Shown here: one piece after another, positions 41,728 through 53,402 of the stretch
Position numbering within the stretch: position 1 is the first letter of the stretch
Layout of the letters: every line of letters starts with the position of its first letter
Assembly: GCA_019828595.1 (NCBI GenBank)
Contig: JAHQRK010000033.1
Coordinates: 548,589-612,588 of the forward strand
Source: Aphanomyces cochlioides
Taxonomy: Eukaryota > Oomycota > Saprolegniomycetes > Saprolegniales > Verrucalvaceae
Direction: 5' to 3'
Length of the DNA: 64,000 nucleotides
Made by a program: the position numbers and the translations under genes
The notes under the pieces: generated by a model
The model's database searches: none
Told to the model about the DNA's origin: nothing
The model's input: the letters and a program-made list of their open reading frames with translations, nothing else

Positions 41728-42413
41728 TTTTTACTGTTCTTTTGTGTCTGTGCATCAAGTCCGCCAAATCGTCCACTTTCTTGTTCTTGTCTGTACAAGG
41801 ATAGATTGTGACGACCCTTTTGCAACCAGGCATTCGTCGTGTCTACGGGATACTTGTATGCCAAAATGTCCCGTGGAGACTGTCGATTTCTTGTCGGCTT
41901 GTTGGAGAACTCGTTGGTGTGGATGAAGCTGTTGCAAACCCGTTTTTTGACAGTACGTCGATTTCTGGTCGTCTTTTTTTGGTATCTGAGGGTGTGAATC
42001 GATAGAGCTTTTCAAAAGCAAGAGTTTGCAAGTAGTTTGAGGTCAATCGGAGCAATATTGCAAAAGTTATGAGCAAAAAACGATTTCGACCGATGGGACA
42101 CGAACCGTTCACACCAAAAAGTGTCAAGCGATTGACAACAAAAGAGATGTTTTCTATCCTTCTTTATCCATGTGACGCGACCACAAACACCATTCAAAGT
42201 GCTGTACACATTCTGGTTCAACCATTTCATTGCACATCGACCAAGTGATTCCAAGAAATATACTGTTCAAAGTCTAACTGTTATATTTTCCATTGTGGAC
42301 AGTGTATACTTGTCAAGTTGAATACAGATAATGTTGGAAAAGAAGTGTCCTACAGAGGTGAAAAGGAGATCGCGTGAAAGAGTAGTGTCCTGAATAGAAA
42401 GAAGCTAAAAAGA
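41728..42413. repeat. Array spacer, unit 7
   Basis: Same spacer; no gene seen. T5 terminator at 42407-42411. Confidence 0.9.
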
Positions 42414-42485
42414 TGCGCCTGCCGGGAGTCGAACCCGGGATGTCACGGCCACAACGTGAAGTACTGACCACTATACTACAGACGC
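42414..42485 (-). tRNA. tRNA-His(GTG), unit 7
   Basis: Complete gene. Upstream on the minus strand is the first full SINE; no T4 run lies between the SINE promoter and this gene. Confidence 0.94.
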
Positions 42486-42532
42486 CTGGAGAAGCAGGGT
42501 ATCGATCCCTGTACCTCCCGCATGCTAAGCGG

Positions 42533-42888
42533 TTTATTGAGTATATTACCTAGGTTATAGTGGATATGAACTACTTTAACTCAGCTGGACCAGGTCTAAC
42601 GGCTTTGTCTTGATAGTTCTACCTTTTCGGTAGTACAGCGATTCGACACGTTTTTACAGAACGGCCACATTAAACTGACACTTTCATTCCGGTAACCGCT
42701 TCCGGACAATCCTTCTCTTGTAAGTTCGAGGCGCACTTAAGTTTCCCGATCACATACATCCCATTAAATACCGTGCTTTCGGACAGGGGGGGTGGAGGGG
42801 TTGCAAATCCCTCGTCCTAGCCCGGGATCGAACCGGTGACCTCTCGCTTACGAAGCGTGTGCTCTACCACTGAGCCAATTTCCCCCCT
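42533..42888 (-). mobile_element. SINE 1, full length (356 bp)
   Basis: In minus-strand order: a tRNA-Thr(CGT)-like head (about 42815-42887), a body of about 250 bp, and a tail. The head keeps Pol III boxes: A box TGGCTCAGTGG at 42867-42877 and B box GGTTCGATCCC at 42824-42834. The 3' acceptor strand does not pair with the 5' strand, so it is a SINE head and not a working tRNA. The last 16 bp (42533-42548) match the LINE A 3' end (29208-29223) at 14 positions, both containing GAGTATATTA on the plus strand. The insertion site and 17-bp duplication are the same as for LINE A. No T4 run is present on the transcribed strand. Confidence 0.9.
42824..42877 (-). promoter_or_regulatory. Pol III internal promoter (A and B boxes) of SINE 1
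   Basis: The A box at 42867-42877 and B box at 42824-42834 match consensus closely and are separated by 32 bp. The same pair is present in SINEs 2-7 and absent from the truncated copy at 19917. Confidence 0.75.
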
Positions 42889-42932
42889 TCCCGCATGCTA
42901 AGCGGGCGCTCTACCATCTGAGCTACATCCCC

Positions 42933-43618
42933 TTTTTACTGTTCTTTTGTGTCTGTGCATCAAGTCCGCCAAATCGTCCACTTTCTTGTTCTTGTCTGTA
43001 CAAGGATAGATTGTGACGACCCTTTTGCAACCAGGCATTCGTCGTGTCTACGGGATACTTGTATGCCAAAATGTCCCGTGGAGACTGTCGATTTCTTGTC
43101 GGCTTGTTGGAGAACTCGTTGGTGTGGATGAAGCTGTTGCAAACCCGTTTTTTGACAGTACGTCGATTTCTGGTCGTCTTTTTTTGGTATCTGAGGGTGT
43201 GAATCGATAGAGCTTTTCAAAAGCAAGAGTTTGCAAGTAGTTTGAGGTCAATCGGAGCAATATTGCAAAAGTTATGAGCAAAAAACGATTTCGACCGATG
43301 GGACACGAACCGTTCACACCAAAAAGTGTCAAGCGATTGACAACAAAAGAGATGTTTTCTATCCTTCTTTATCCATGTGACGCGACCACAAACACCATTC
43401 AAAGTGCTGTACACATTCTGGTTCAACCATTTCATTGCACATCGACCAAGTGATTCCAAGAAATATACTGTTCAAAGTCTAACTGTTATATTTTCCATTG
43501 TGGACAGTGTATACTTGTCAAGTTGAATACAGATAATGTTGGAAAAGAAGTGTCCTACAGAGGTGAAAAGGAGATCGCGTGAAAGAGTAGTGTCCTGAAT
43601 AGAAAGAAGCTAAAAAGA
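42933..43618. repeat. Array spacer, unit 8
   Basis: Same spacer; no gene seen. T5 terminator at 43612-43616. Confidence 0.9.
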
Positions 43619-43690
43619 TGCGCCTGCCGGGAGTCGAACCCGGGATGTCACGGCCACAACGTGAAGTACTGACCACTATACTACAGACGC
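43619..43690 (-). tRNA. tRNA-His(GTG), unit 8
   Basis: Complete gene with encoded G-1 at 43691. Confidence 0.94.
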
Positions 43691-43691
43691 C

Positions 43692-44137
43692 TGGAGAAGC
43701 AGGGTATCGATCCCTGTACCTCCCGCATGCTAAGCGGTTTATTGAGTATATTACCTAGGTTATAGTGGATATGAACTACTTTAACTCAGCTGGACCAGGT
43801 CTAACGGCTTTGTCTTGATAGTTCTACCTTTTCGGTAGTACAGCGATTCGACACGTTTTTACAGAACGGCCACATTAAACTGACACTTTCATTCCGGTAA
43901 CCGCTTCCGGACAATCCTTCTCTTGTAAGTTCGAGGCGCACTTAAGTTTCCCGATCACATACATCCCATTAAATACCGTGCTTTCGGACAGGGGGGGTGG
44001 AGGGGTTGCAAATCCCTCGTCCTAGCCCGGGATCGAACCGGTGACCTCTCGCTTACGAAGCGTGTGCTCTACCACTGAGCCAATTTCCCCCCTTCCCGCA
44101 TGCTAAGCGGGCGCTCTACCATCTGAGCTACATCCCC
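43692..44137 (-). pseudogene. tRNA-Ala(AGC) split by SINE 2
   Basis: 3' half 43692-43737, 5' half 44094-44137. Confidence 0.93.
43738..44093 (-). mobile_element. SINE 2, full length (356 bp)
   Basis: Appears identical to SINE 1, including the flanking duplications; it lies 1205 bp further on. Confidence 0.9.
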
Positions 44138-44823
44138 TTTTTACTGTTCTTTTGTGTCTGTGCATCAAGTCCGCCAAATCGTCCACTTTCTTGTTCTTGT
44201 CTGTACAAGGATAGATTGTGACGACCCTTTTGCAACCAGGCATTCGTCGTGTCTACGGGATACTTGTATGCCAAAATGTCCCGTGGAGACTGTCGATTTC
44301 TTGTCGGCTTGTTGGAGAACTCGTTGGTGTGGATGAAGCTGTTGCAAACCCGTTTTTTGACAGTACGTCGATTTCTGGTCGTCTTTTTTTGGTATCTGAG
44401 GGTGTGAATCGATAGAGCTTTTCAAAAGCAAGAGTTTGCAAGTAGTTTGAGGTCAATCGGAGCAATATTGCAAAAGTTATGAGCAAAAAACGATTTCGAC
44501 CGATGGGACACGAACCGTTCACACCAAAAAGTGTCAAGCGATTGACAACAAAAGAGATGTTTTCTATCCTTCTTTATCCATGTGACGCGACCACAAACAC
44601 CATTCAAAGTGCTGTACACATTCTGGTTCAACCATTTCATTGCACATCGACCAAGTGATTCCAAGAAATATACTGTTCAAAGTCTAACTGTTATATTTTC
44701 CATTGTGGACAGTGTATACTTGTCAAGTTGAATACAGATAATGTTGGAAAAGAAGTGTCCTACAGAGGTGAAAAGGAGATCGCGTGAAAGAGTAGTGTCC
44801 TGAATAGAAAGAAGCTAAAAAGA
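44138..44823. repeat. Array spacer, unit 9
   Basis: Same spacer; no gene seen. T5 terminator at 44817-44821. Confidence 0.9.
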
Positions 44824-44895
44824 TGCGCCTGCCGGGAGTCGAACCCGGGATGTCACGGCCACAACGTGAAGTACTGACCACTATACTACAGACGC
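44824..44895 (-). tRNA. tRNA-His(GTG), unit 9
   Basis: Complete gene with encoded G-1 at 44896. Confidence 0.94.
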
Positions 44896-44896
44896 C

Positions 44897-45342
44897 TGGA
44901 GAAGCAGGGTATCGATCCCTGTACCTCCCGCATGCTAAGCGGTTTATTGAGTATATTACCTAGGTTATAGTGGATATGAACTACTTTAACTCAGCTGGAC
45001 CAGGTCTAACGGCTTTGTCTTGATAGTTCTACCTTTTCGGTAGTACAGCGATTCGACACGTTTTTACAGAACGGCCACATTAAACTGACACTTTCATTCC
45101 GGTAACCGCTTCCGGACAATCCTTCTCTTGTAAGTTCGAGGCGCACTTAAGTTTCCCGATCACATACATCCCATTAAATACCGTGCTTTCGGACAGGGGG
45201 GGTGGAGGGGTTGCAAATCCCTCGTCCTAGCCCGGGATCGAACCGGTGACCTCTCGCTTACGAAGCGTGTGCTCTACCACTGAGCCAATTTCCCCCCTTC
45301 CCGCATGCTAAGCGGGCGCTCTACCATCTGAGCTACATCCCC
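44897..45342 (-). pseudogene. tRNA-Ala(AGC) split by SINE 3
   Basis: 3' half 44897-44942, 5' half 45299-45342. Confidence 0.93.
44943..45298 (-). mobile_element. SINE 3, full length (356 bp)
   Basis: Appears identical to SINEs 1 and 2. Confidence 0.9.
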
Positions 45343-46028
45343 TTTTTACTGTTCTTTTGTGTCTGTGCATCAAGTCCGCCAAATCGTCCACTTTCTTGTT
45401 CTTGTCTGTACAAGGATAGATTGTGACGACCCTTTTGCAACCAGGCATTCGTCGTGTCTACGGGATACTTGTATGCCAAAATGTCCCGTGGAGACTGTCG
45501 ATTTCTTGTCGGCTTGTTGGAGAACTCGTTGGTGTGGATGAAGCTGTTGCAAACCCGTTTTTTGACAGTACGTCGATTTCTGGTCGTCTTTTTTTGGTAT
45601 CTGAGGGTGTGAATCGATAGAGCTTTTCAAAAGCAAGAGTTTGCAAGTAGTTTGAGGTCAATCGGAGCAATATTGCAAAAGTTATGAGCAAAAAACGATT
45701 TCGACCGATGGGACACGAACCGTTCACACCAAAAAGTGTCAAGCGATTGACAACAAAAGAGATGTTTTCTATCCTTCTTTATCCATGTGACGCGACCACA
45801 AACACCATTCAAAGTGCTGTACACATTCTGGTTCAACCATTTCATTGCACATCGACCAAGTGATTCCAAGAAATATACTGTTCAAAGTCTAACTGTTATA
45901 TTTTCCATTGTGGACAGTGTATACTTGTCAAGTTGAATACAGATAATGTTGGAAAAGAAGTGTCCTACAGAGGTGAAAAGGAGATCGCGTGAAAGAGTAG
46001 TGTCCTGAATAGAAAGAAGCTAAAAAGA
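45343..46028. repeat. Array spacer, unit 10
   Basis: Same spacer; no gene seen. T5 terminator at 46022-46026. Confidence 0.9.
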
Positions 46029-46100
46029 TGCGCCTGCCGGGAGTCGAACCCGGGATGTCACGGCCACAACGTGAAGTACTGACCACTATACTACAGACGC
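46029..46100 (-). tRNA. tRNA-His(GTG), unit 10
   Basis: Complete gene with encoded G-1 at 46101. Confidence 0.94.
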
Positions 46101-46101
46101 C

Positions 46102-46548
46102 TGGAGAAGCAGGGTATCGATCCCTGTACCTCCCGCATGCTAAGCGGTTTATTGAGTATATTACCTAGGTTATAGTGGATATGAACTACTTTAACTCAGC
46201 TGGACCAGGTCTAACGGCTTTGTCTTGATAGTTCTACCTTTTCGGTAGTACAGCGATTCGACACGTTTTTACAGAACGGCCACATTAAACTGACACTTTC
46301 ATTCCGGTAACCGCTTCCGGACAATCCTTCTCTTGTAAGTTCGAGGCGCACTTAAGTTTCCCGATCACATACATCCCATTAAATACCGTGCTTTCGGACA
46401 GGGGGGGTGGAGGGGTTGCAAATCCCTCGTCCTAGCCCGGGATCGAACCGGTGACCTCTCGCTTACGAAGCGTGTGCTCTACCACTGAGCCAATTTCCCC
46501 CCCTTCCCGCATGCTAAGCGGGCGCTCTACCATCTGAGCTACATCCCC
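46102..46548 (-). pseudogene. tRNA-Ala(AGC) split by SINE 4
   Basis: 3' half 46102-46147, 5' half 46505-46548. Confidence 0.93.
46148..46504 (-). mobile_element. SINE 4, full length (357 bp)
   Basis: Differs from SINE 1 by one extra C in the C run at its head end (about 46495-46502). Confidence 0.9.
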
Positions 46549-47234
46549 TTTTTACTGTTCTTTTGTGTCTGTGCATCAAGTCCGCCAAATCGTCCACTTT
46601 CTTGTTCTTGTCTGTACAAGGATAGATTGTGACGACCCTTTTGCAACCAGGCATTCGTCGTGTCTACGGGATACTTGTATGCCAAAATGTCCCGTGGAGA
46701 CTGTCGATTTCTTGTCGGCTTGTTGGAGAACTCGTTGGTGTGGATGAAGCTGTTGCAAACCCGTTTTTTGACAGTACGTCGATTTCTGGTCGTCTTTTTT
46801 TGGTATCTGAGGGTGTGAATCGATAGAGCTTTTCAAAAGCAAGAGTTTGCAAGTAGTTTGAGGTCAATCGGAGCAATATTGCAAAAGTTATGAGCAAAAA
46901 ACGATTTCGACCGATGGGACACGAACCGTTCACACCAAAAAGTGTCAAGCGATTGACAACAAAAGAGATGTTTTCTATCCTTCTTTATCCATGTGACGCG
47001 ACCACAAACACCATTCAAAGTGCTGTACACATTCTGGTTCAACCATTTCATTGCACATCGACCAAGTGATTCCAAGAAATATACTGTTCAAAGTCTAACT
47101 GTTATATTTTCCATTGTGGACAGTGTATACTTGTCAAGTTGAATACAGATAATGTTGGAAAAGAAGTGTCCTACAGAGGTGAAAAGGAGATCGCGTGAAA
47201 GAGTAGTGTCCTGAATAGAAAGAAGCTAAAAAGA
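46549..47234. repeat. Array spacer, unit 11
   Basis: Same spacer; no gene seen. T5 terminator at 47228-47232. Confidence 0.9.
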
Positions 47235-47306
47235 TGCGCCTGCCGGGAGTCGAACCCGGGATGTCACGGCCACAACGTGAAGTACTGACCACTATACTAC
47301 AGACGC
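47235..47306 (-). tRNA. tRNA-His(GTG), unit 11
   Basis: Complete gene with encoded G-1 at 47307. Confidence 0.94.
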
Positions 47307-47307
47307 C

Positions 47308-47753
47308 TGGAGAAGCAGGGTATCGATCCCTGTACCTCCCGCATGCTAAGCGGTTTATTGAGTATATTACCTAGGTTATAGTGGATATGAACTACTTTAA
47401 CTCAGCTGGACCAGGTCTAACGGCTTTGTCTTGATAGTTCTACCTTTTCGGTAGTACAGCGATTCGACACGTTTTTACAGAACGGCCACATTAAACTGAC
47501 ACTTTCATTCCGGTAACCGCTTCCGGACAATCCTTCTCTTGTAAGTTCGAGGCGCACTTAAGTTTCCCGATCACATACATCCCATTAAATACCGTGCTTT
47601 CGGACAGGGGGGGTGGAGGGGTTGCAAATCCCTCGTCCTAGCCCGGGATCGAACCGGTGACCTCTCGCTTACGAAGCGTGTGCTCTACCACTGAGCCAAT
47701 TTCCCCCCTTCCCGCATGCTAAGCGGGCGCTCTACCATCTGAGCTACATCCCC
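47308..47753 (-). pseudogene. tRNA-Ala(AGC) split by SINE 5
   Basis: 3' half 47308-47353, 5' half 47710-47753. Confidence 0.93.
47354..47709 (-). mobile_element. SINE 5, full length (356 bp)
   Basis: Same as SINE 1 in length and sequence by eye. Confidence 0.9.
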
Positions 47754-48439
47754 TTTTTACTGTTCTTTTGTGTCTGTGCATCAAGTCCGCCAAATCGTCC
47801 ACTTTCTTGTTCTTGTCTGTACAAGGATAGATTGTGACGACCCTTTTGCAACCAGGCATTCGTCGTGTCTACGGGATACTTGTATGCCAAAATGTCCCGT
47901 GGAGACTGTCGATTTCTTGTCGGCTTGTTGGAGAACTCGTTGGTGTGGATGAAGCTGTTGCAAACCCGTTTTTTGACAGTACGTCGATTTCTGGTCGTCT
48001 TTTTTTGGTATCTGAGGGTGTGAATCGATAGAGCTTTTCAAAAGCAAGAGTTTGCAAGTAGTTTGAGGTCAATCGGAGCAATATTGCAAAAGTTATGAGC
48101 AAAAAACGATTTCGACCGATGGGACACGAACCGTTCACACCAAAAAGTGTCAAGCGATTGACAACAAAAGAGATGTTTTCTATCCTTCTTTATCCATGTG
48201 ACGCGACCACAAACACCATTCAAAGTGCTGTACACATTCTGGTTCAACCATTTCATTGCACATCGACCAAGTGATTCCAAGAAATATACTGTTCAAAGTC
48301 TAACTGTTATATTTTCCATTGTGGACAGTGTATACTTGTCAAGTTGAATACAGATAATGTTGGAAAAGAAGTGTCCTACAGAGGTGAAAAGGAGATCGCG
48401 TGAAAGAGTAGTGTCCTGAATAGAAAGAAGCTAAAAAGA
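47754..48439. repeat. Array spacer, unit 12
   Basis: Same spacer; no gene seen. T5 terminator at 48433-48437. Confidence 0.9.
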
Positions 48440-48511
48440 TGCGCCTGCCGGGAGTCGAACCCGGGATGTCACGGCCACAACGTGAAGTACTGACCACTAT
48501 ACTACAGACGC
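48440..48511 (-). tRNA. tRNA-His(GTG), unit 12
   Basis: Complete gene with encoded G-1 at 48512. Confidence 0.94.
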
Positions 48512-48512
48512 C

Positions 48513-48959
48513 TGGAGAAGCAGGGTATCGATCCCTGTACCTCCCGCATGCTAAGCGGTTTATTGAGTATATTACCTAGGTTATAGTGGATATGAACTAC
48601 TTTAACTCAGCTGGACCAGGTCTAACGGCTTTGTCTTGATAGTTCTACCTTTTCGGTAGTACAGCGATTCGACACGTTTTTACAGAACGGCCACATTAAA
48701 CTGACACTTTCATTCCGGTAACCGCTTCCGGACAATCCTTCTCTTGTAAGTTCGAGGCGCACTTAAGTTTCCCGATCACATACATCCCATTAAATACCGT
48801 GCTTTCGGACAGGGGGGGTGGAGGGGTTGCAAATCCCTCGTCCTAGCCCGGGATCGAACCGGTGACCTCTCGCTTACGAAGCGTGTGCTCTACCACTGAG
48901 CCAATTTCCCCCCCTTCCCGCATGCTAAGCGGGCGCTCTACCATCTGAGCTACATCCCC
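48513..48959 (-). pseudogene. tRNA-Ala(AGC) split by SINE 6
   Basis: 3' half 48513-48558, 5' half 48916-48959. Confidence 0.93.
48559..48915 (-). mobile_element. SINE 6, full length (357 bp)
   Basis: Carries the same extra C as SINE 4 in the C run at the head end. Confidence 0.9.
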
Positions 48960-49645
48960 TTTTTACTGTTCTTTTGTGTCTGTGCATCAAGTCCGCCAAA
49001 TCGTCCACTTTCTTGTTCTTGTCTGTACAAGGATAGATTGTGACGACCCTTTTGCAACCAGGCATTCGTCGTGTCTACGGGATACTTGTATGCCAAAATG
49101 TCCCGTGGAGACTGTCGATTTCTTGTCGGCTTGTTGGAGAACTCGTTGGTGTGGATGAAGCTGTTGCAAACCCGTTTTTTGACAGTACGTCGATTTCTGG
49201 TCGTCTTTTTTTGGTATCTGAGGGTGTGAATCGATAGAGCTTTTCAAAAGCAAGAGTTTGCAAGTAGTTTGAGGTCAATCGGAGCAATATTGCAAAAGTT
49301 ATGAGCAAAAAACGATTTCGACCGATGGGACACGAACCGTTCACACCAAAAAGTGTCAAGCGATTGACAACAAAAGAGATGTTTTCTATCCTTCTTTATC
49401 CATGTGACGCGACCACAAACACCATTCAAAGTGCTGTACACATTCTGGTTCAACCATTTCATTGCACATCGACCAAGTGATTCCAAGAAATATACTGTTC
49501 AAAGTCTAACTGTTATATTTTCCATTGTGGACAGTGTATACTTGTCAAGTTGAATACAGATAATGTTGGAAAAGAAGTGTCCTACAGAGGTGAAAAGGAG
49601 ATCGCGTGAAAGAGTAGTGTCCTGAATAGAAAGAAGCTAAAAAGA
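48960..49645. repeat. Array spacer, unit 13
   Basis: Same spacer; no gene seen. T5 terminator at 49639-49643. Confidence 0.9.
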
Positions 49646-49717
49646 TGCGCCTGCCGGGAGTCGAACCCGGGATGTCACGGCCACAACGTGAAGTACTGAC
49701 CACTATACTACAGACGC
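49646..49717 (-). tRNA. tRNA-His(GTG), unit 13
   Basis: Complete gene with encoded G-1 at 49718. Confidence 0.94.
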
Positions 49718-49718
49718 C

Positions 49719-50163
49719 TGGAGAAGCAGGGTATCGATCCCTGTACCTCCCGCATGCTAAGCGGTTTATTGAGTATATTACCTAGGTTATAGTGGATATG
49801 AACTACTTTAACTCAGCTGGACCAGGTCTAACGGCTTTGTCTTGATAGTTCTACCTTTTCGGTAGTACAGCGATTCGACACGTTTTTACAGAACGGCCAC
49901 ATTAAACTGACACTTTCATTCCGGTAACCGCTTCCGGACAATCCTTCTCTTGTAAGTTCGAGGCGCACTTAAGTTTCCCGATCACATACATCCCATTAAA
50001 TACCGTGCTTTCGGACAGGGGGGTGGAGGGGTTGCAAATCCCTCGTCCTAGCCCGGGATCGAACCGGTGACCTCTCGCTTACGAAGCGTGTGCTCTACCA
50101 CTGAGCCAATTTCCCCCCTTCCCGCATGCTAAGCGGGCGCTCTACCATCTGAGCTACATCCCC
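49719..50163 (-). pseudogene. tRNA-Ala(AGC) split by SINE 7
   Basis: 3' half 49719-49764, 5' half 50120-50163. Confidence 0.93.
49765..50119 (-). mobile_element. SINE 7, full length (355 bp)
   Basis: One G shorter than SINE 1 in the G run near 50018-50023; otherwise the same. Confidence 0.9.
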
Positions 50164-50849
50164 TTTTTACTGTTCTTTTGTGTCTGTGCATCAAGTCCGC
50201 CAAATCGTCCACTTTCTTGTTCTTGTCTGTACAAGGATAGATTGTGACGACCCTTTTGCAACCAGGCATTCGTCGTGTCTACGGGATACTTGTATGCCAA
50301 AATGTCCCGTGGAGACTGTCGATTTCTTGTCGGCTTGTTGGAGAACTCGTTGGTGTGGATGAAGCTGTTGCAAACCCGTTTTTTGACAGTACGTCGATTT
50401 CTGGTCGTCTTTTTTTGGTATCTGAGGGTGTGAATCGATAGAGCTTTTCAAAAGCAAGAGTTTGCAAGTAGTTTGAGGTCAATCGGAGCAATATTGCAAA
50501 AGTTATGAGCAAAAAACGATTTCGACCGATGGGACACGAACCGTTCACACCAAAAAGTGTCAAGCGATTGACAACAAAAGAGATGTTTTCTATCCTTCTT
50601 TATCCATGTGACGCGACCACAAACACCATTCAAAGTGCTGTACACATTCTGGTTCAACCATTTCATTGCACATCGACCAAGTGATTCCAAGAAATATACT
50701 GTTCAAAGTCTAACTGTTATATTTTCCATTGTGGACAGTGTATACTTGTCAAGTTGAATACAGATAATGTTGGAAAAGAAGTGTCCTACAGAGGTGAAAA
50801 GGAGATCGCGTGAAAGAGTAGTGTCCTGAATAGAAAGAAGCTAAAAAGA
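50164..50849. repeat. Array spacer, unit 14
   Basis: Same spacer; no gene seen. T5 terminator at 50843-50847. Confidence 0.9.
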
Positions 50850-50921
50850 TGCGCCTGCCGGGAGTCGAACCCGGGATGTCACGGCCACAACGTGAAGTAC
50901 TGACCACTATACTACAGACGC
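50850..50921 (-). tRNA. tRNA-His(GTG), unit 14
   Basis: Complete gene with encoded G-1 at 50922; its upstream neighbour is the 3' end of LINE A-5. Confidence 0.94.
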
Positions 50922-53402
50922 CTGGAGAAGCAGGGTATCGATCCCTGTACCTCCCGCATGCTAAGCGGTTAACTGAGTATATTAAAGAATTAATATGGCC
51001 CAAAAGGGCCGCAAACTAGACTTTCGATTTTGGCTTCATAGGTCGCATAATAAATATGTGTTGCGAAATGTGACCTTGGAAGGTTCTTGTGGAAAATCGT
51101 CCAGTGTTGCTTAACCGAAATAGACTTGGGTGTGGGGTAATTTGGAGGAACCATGGCAGAAAGAAAATGTTGCATGGCGATTCAGGCTGTGAAAAAATTC
51201 AACAGTATAGAGAAGAGCCATACAAGCAACTTTCTTTTCATGACCATCTTGATCCGAGTTGGTGGTGGCGAGATACGAGGCAATTTCGGGTTGACTGTGG
51301 AGGACTTGAAAATTTGTATACAAAAGTCTTGATAAAAATTCCAAGTGGAGGTACGCAGTGAAAAAGGCCAAGTAAATAAAAGCTTGAGTTGGGGTCGATC
51401 CATGAATAAATAAATCGACAGGAGAGGAAGGCCAAAAATTGACAAAAGGGTCGAAACAGAGTAAAATCAGGCCCAAGGAAAATAAATTGGCAAGAGGTAG
51501 GAGCCCAAAAAATCCAAAAAGGTCGTGGCCAATTTAATTCGACCTCAGGAGGCCGAATTAAATCGCTGTAACCATGGGAAAAGCTGGGTTTGAGAGAAAA
51601 GACCATCCAAAATAAAATGTTCTTGGACGATTTGACCAGCCAAAAAAATCAACGAGGTCGGTCGTTCCATGACAAGCAAAGTTGATTTCAGGAGCGTCTT
51701 CATCGGAGTTGATGGTGGCGAGATAGAGGGAAAATCCCTTGTGGGTTGGGCTTTTGGGGTAAACCTCCCAAAAATAATAAAAAAGGGTAAAATATTTGGG
51801 AGGAGCCATTTTGACATGCGCCATGGGCGGATAGGTCTCGAGCGCGAGCATCGTCGGAGCTGGATTTCGAACGGCGCCGCGGTGCATGGAGCCACTTGGC
51901 AGAATCGTAGCGACGATACGTACGAAGGATAGCGCACCATTAGAATCGCCATAGGTAGTGTGTAGCGGGAGAGCGCTAGCCAAAACCAGTGTTTTTTCCA
52001 ATCGGGCGTCTCGGCGGCCAAATTTGAAGGAGTCATAACTTCCGAACGGCTATGAGATAGATAGCCATACTTGGTGTCCTCCATCAATGGAGGCTAGCGG
52101 TGGATGCACCATATTAATCGGTGCATATAGAGTCGTGTAGCTGAAATGAGCTACGATGGTCGTTTTGGAGCCTTATCGGCTCAAAATGGTTTGGAATCGG
52201 AAGTTGGGTTCCTGTGCTGCTATCATGGTGCTTGATAGCTCAAATCCATCGCGAGGACATTCTCGAGCCTCTCCAACTCTAAGTTGGGCGATCGGAGTTG
52301 ATTTGCGTTCAGGAGCCATTCCGATGAGTTTTAGCCATTTCACCAAAAGTTGTCGGGGCGACGGCAAGTAGGTTCCAGGGCTTCAATCATCGCTCTTGAT
52401 GGCTTAAAACACTCGTCTAGCCATGATAGGATGGAAAAGAGTCATAGCCGGTCGATTGGAAATGATTTGCGACCTGTAGCCGACTTAAGGTTTTGTAGCC
52501 GGTGGATAGGGGCGGTTGACATTTTGGATTGAGGATTGCGAGCAAACCAGGATGTTTCAGGGCGTTCTAACGCTTTGGCTAGTCGTAATAAGTGGTGGAG
52601 CCACCCACTAGACCCCTAGATGTCACTCGGTGACCGTAGGGAAAGCGTTCGAGTTGTCCTGGTGTTTCACCGGTTTGGGTGACAGTCCAAAATGGGTTCG
52701 TGGTTTTGAACCATAGATCTGCAATATGTGCTAGTTGGTGTCGGCATAGAGCTCGATTCAACTGAGATAACAAGCCACTAAACGTAGAAATCCACGCAGT
52801 AGGTCGAGAGAAATTTCACTTTTGGTGACGGGTTGAAACCGGTTCAAAATGGGTGTCACCGGGTCGAATTTCCTTTCGAATTTTGTTTCGCGAGTTTGGC
52901 GAGGTTTGAGCACTCGCAAACTGGCACATCTTGAGGAGGAGACATGGGAGAATCTTTTAGGCACCGTGGCGCAATTTTCCCGAACAAAAAGTGTGCACTC
53001 GATTTTGAGATTTCCCCCAGGGGAGACGTCGTAACAATTTTCAAAGTGTTGTTGTGAGAGAACCACTGCACTTTTTTGCAATCTAACGCTTGCGTTTGTC
53101 TGCTTGGGATGTCTAGCAACCCTGAAGACCATTAGAATGTCTGAAATGATCGTCAGAGCAATGCCAGAGTTGTCGATAGTTTTGCCATTTTGGGTGAACG
53201 GATAAAGTCAAGTCGATTTTGTGAACGACTCGGCATGAGATAAAGTTACTTGGTGTGTCCATAGAGCTCTGTTAGCTGGGGCTAACGAGCCATCAAACGC
53301 ATGAAAAGGCCAAGTGGGTCGCGAGAAAATCCACTTTGAGTTTTCCCATTGGTTTGGGTGACTTAGGTGAATTTCTTCAAAGGTTGCAATATAACATGCC
53401 TT

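Larger units (their letters stand above)
42487..42932 (-). pseudogene. tRNA-Ala(AGC) split by SINE 1
   Basis: 3' half 42487-42532, 5' half 42889-42932. Confidence 0.93.

Noticed and set aside
42815..42887. Functional tRNA-Thr(CGT) gene in each SINE
   Set aside because: D arm, anticodon arm and T loop look right, but the 3' acceptor strand does not pair with the 5' strand and the sequence runs into the SINE body; it is a SINE head.
41684..50163. CRISPR-like regular repeats
   Set aside because: The period is 1205 bp and the repeats are tRNA units with SINEs; no short repeats with unique spacers and no cas genes.
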